Program-made: the position numbers and the translations under genes
Assembly (NCBI GenBank): GCA_900754775.1
Contig: CAAEDZ010000140.1
Span: 1-11,071 of the forward strand
Reading direction: 5' to 3'
Length of the DNA stretch: 11,071 nt
Source: Clostridia bacterium
Lineage (GTDB): Bacteria; Bacillota_A; Clostridia; Christensenellales; Aristaeellaceae
The notes under the pieces: generated by a model
The model's input: only the letters and a program-made list of their open reading frames with translations
Database searches by the model: none
What the model was told of the DNA's origin: nothing
Shown here: positions 9,914-11,071 of the stretch, in pieces
How the letters are laid out: every line of letters starts with the position of its first letter
How positions within the stretch are numbered: position 1 is the stretch's first letter

Positions 9914-9943
9914 TTGACAATCGGTGACGCTTTGCGCTATCAT
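9914..9943 (+). promoter_or_regulatory. Sigma-A-type promoter of the DUF1848 gene
   Basis: A perfect TTGACA (9914-9919) is followed after 18 bases by TATCAT (9938-9943), 5 of 6 to the -10 consensus. The predicted start is near 9950, giving a leader of about 27 bases that contains GGAAGGAGAGG. It diverges from the DUF4230 promoter, the two -10 boxes lying about 130 bases apart. Confidence 0.78.
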
Positions 9944-9976
9944 TGGAGGCAGAGTACTATGGAAGGAGAGGCGACC

Positions 9977-10903
9977 ATGATCGTCAACACCGGCGCGCGC
10001 ACGGACACCGTGCAGTATTATACCGACTGGCTTTTGCGGCGCTTTGCCGAGGGCTATGTGCTTTCGCGCAACCCGCTGTTTCCAAACAAGGTGACGCGCT
10101 ATGAGCTGACGCCGGAGAAGGTGGACTGCGTAGTGTTCTGTTCCAAGAACTACGCGCCCATTTTGCCGCGTCTGCACGAGATCACCGAGCGCTTCCCCAC
10201 CTACTTTTACTATACCATCACCGCCTACGGCAAGGACGTGGAGCCGGGCGTGCCGTCCATCGAGCAGAGCATGGAAACGCTGATGGCGCTGTCCAGGCAG
10301 GTGGGCAAGGGGCGCGTCGCCTGGCGCTACGACCCCGTGCTGCTCACGCGCAAGTACACCATTGAACGCCATATGGAGACGTTTGAGCGCATGGCCGCGA
10401 CGCTCGCGCCGCACATCGACCGCTGCATCTTCAGCTTTGTGGAGATGTACAAAAAACTGGAGAGCAACATGCCGGAAATCATCCCCTTTTCGGACTGGGA
10501 GATGGACGAGGTGGCGCGTGGACTGGGCGCCATCGCCCGGAAGTACGGCGTTTCTTTGCAGACCTGCGGCATCAACGGGGATTATTCCCGCTACGGCATC
10601 CATCCCTCGGGCTGCATGACGCTGGATATTCTCGGCAGAGCCAACGGCATTGAATTCAAGGATCTCAAACACAAGGGCTCGCGGCAGGGCTGTCACTGCA
10701 TCGAGAGCCGCGACATCGGCGCTTACGACACCTGCTTAAACGGCTGCAAGTACTGCTACGCCAACAAAAACCCCCTGCTGGCCTTTCAGAACTACAAGCT
10801 GCACGACCCCGCCTCGCCGCTGCTGCTTGGACATTTGCGGCCGGAGGACACCATCGCGCAGGGGGCGCAAAAGTCGTTTCGCAAGGAGGCGCGGCATGGC
10901 TGA
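9977..10903 (+). CDS. DUF1848-family protein with a C-terminal radical-SAM-like cysteine motif
   Basis: The protein has 308 residues and matches the DUF1848 pattern as I recall it: GARTD near the N-terminus (usually SxRTD), EGYVLSRNP (25-33), VDCVVFCSKNYAPI (49-62), YFYYTITAYGKDVEP (76-90), RVAWRYDPVLL (113-123), CIFSFVEMYKK (150-160) and KYGVSLQTCG (189-198). The C-terminal third is rich in cysteine: Cys213, Cys239, Cys241, then IESRDIGAYDTCLNGCKYCYAN with Cys253, Cys257 and Cys260 spaced as CX3CX2C, the radical-SAM iron-sulfur signature, but near the C-terminus instead of the N-terminus. Function is unknown; an iron-sulfur cluster is inferred. The start at 9977 has AAGGAG at 9963-9968; the ATG at 9959 overlaps that site and the one at 9854 lies upstream of the promoter. 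The stop overlaps an endonuclease III-like gene by 8 bases. Confidence 0.88.
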   Translation: MIVNTGARTDTVQYYTDWLLRRFAEGYVLSRNPLFPNKVTRYELTPEKVDCVVFCSKNYAPILPRLHEITERFPTYFYYTITAYGKDVEPGVPSIEQSMETLMALSRQVGKGRVAWRYDPVLLTRKYTIERHMETFERMAATLAPHIDRCIFSFVEMYKKLESNMPEIIPFSDWEMDEVARGLGAIARKYGVSLQTCGINGDYSRYGIHPSGCMTLDILGRANGIEFKDLKHKGSRQGCHCIESRDIGAYDTCLNGCKYCYANKNPLLAFQNYKLHDPASPLLLGHLRPEDTIAQGAQKSFRKEARHG

Positions 10904-11071
10904 GCGTCCCCTGGGCGCGGCGGCGCTGTACGAGGCGCTTTTGCGCGCATACGGCGAGCCGCGCTGGTGGTCGGAGGACGCCTATACCGTCCTCTTTCAA
11001 TCCGTACTGGTGCAGAACACGGCCTGGGGCAATGTGGAAAAGACCTGCGCGGCCATCGGCGGGCGGCTGAA
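10896..11071 (+). CDS. Endonuclease III-like HhH-GPD DNA glycosylase (N-terminal fragment)
   Basis: Fifty-eight residues are visible before the window ends; the full family is about 210-230. The segment YGEPRWWSEDAYTVLFQSVLVQNTAWGNVEKTCAAI (19-54) matches the first helices of endonuclease III-like proteins, in particular the PWWP...ILTQNTxWxNVEKA pattern of the branch related to 3-methyladenine glycosylase MagIII. That family removes damaged bases in base-excision repair. The catalytic lysine/aspartate, helix-hairpin-helix and any cluster cysteines lie outside the window, so exact substrate and lyase activity cannot be judged. The ATG overlaps the DUF1848 stop by 8 bases, and AAGGAGG at 10883-10889 precedes it, so the two are translated together. 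Confidence 0.82.
   Translation, partial: MAERPLGAAALYEALLRAYGEPRWWSEDAYTVLFQSVLVQNTAWGNVEKTCAAIGGRL

Noticed and set aside
9001..9927. A 308-codon plus-strand frame across the DUF4230 gene, microprotein and intergenic region
   Set aside because: It covers a recognisable minus-strand gene and two divergent promoter regions, and its sequence has no domain pattern.

Overview
The window is gene-dense, GC-rich bacterial chromosome with strong AGGAGG-type ribosome binding sites, sigma-A-like promoters and short intergenic gaps. The gene families fit a GC-rich member of the Bacillota, class Clostridia: a DapH-type tetrahydrodipicolinate N-acetyltransferase, a YkuR-like M20D deacetylase, oligoendopeptidase F, and DUF4230 and DUF1848 proteins. 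The order cannot be fixed from this sequence. No rRNA, tRNA, CRISPR array, transposase or phage gene was seen.

Left part (1-2098, minus strand): an operon read leftwards, dapA-dapB-dapH, with dapH cut by the window edge. It makes the diaminopimelate (DAP)/lysine precursor by the acetylase branch. DapA condenses pyruvate with aspartate semialdehyde, DapB reduces the product, and DapH N-acetylates tetrahydrodipicolinate. Both junctions are 4-base ATGA overlaps. A good promoter lies just upstream of dapA.

Middle (2099-7099, plus strand): a divergent intergenic region holds a candidate promoter and a short repeat-like sequence. It is followed by an M20D amidohydrolase gene (plausibly the N-acetyl-DAP deacetylase of the same pathway), argF (ornithine carbamoyltransferase) and a P2A-type calcium pump gene. 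The first pair overlaps by ATGA and the pump starts 12 bases after argF. A perfect hairpin followed by four T's ends this group.

Right of that (7125-8909, plus): pepF, a zinc oligopeptidase, begins almost directly after that hairpin and is followed by two consecutive hairpins. Converging on these is a two-gene minus-strand operon (9007-9768): a membrane-anchored DUF4230 protein and a 33-residue single-span membrane microprotein with a strong ribosome binding site.

Right end (9977-11071, plus): a DUF1848 protein carrying a C-terminal radical-SAM-like CX3CX2C cysteine motif overlaps by 8 bases the start of an endonuclease III-like DNA glycosylase gene that leaves the window. This pair is the least understood and most interesting part. 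The rest is mostly housekeeping metabolism, and I see no clearly new multi-gene system.
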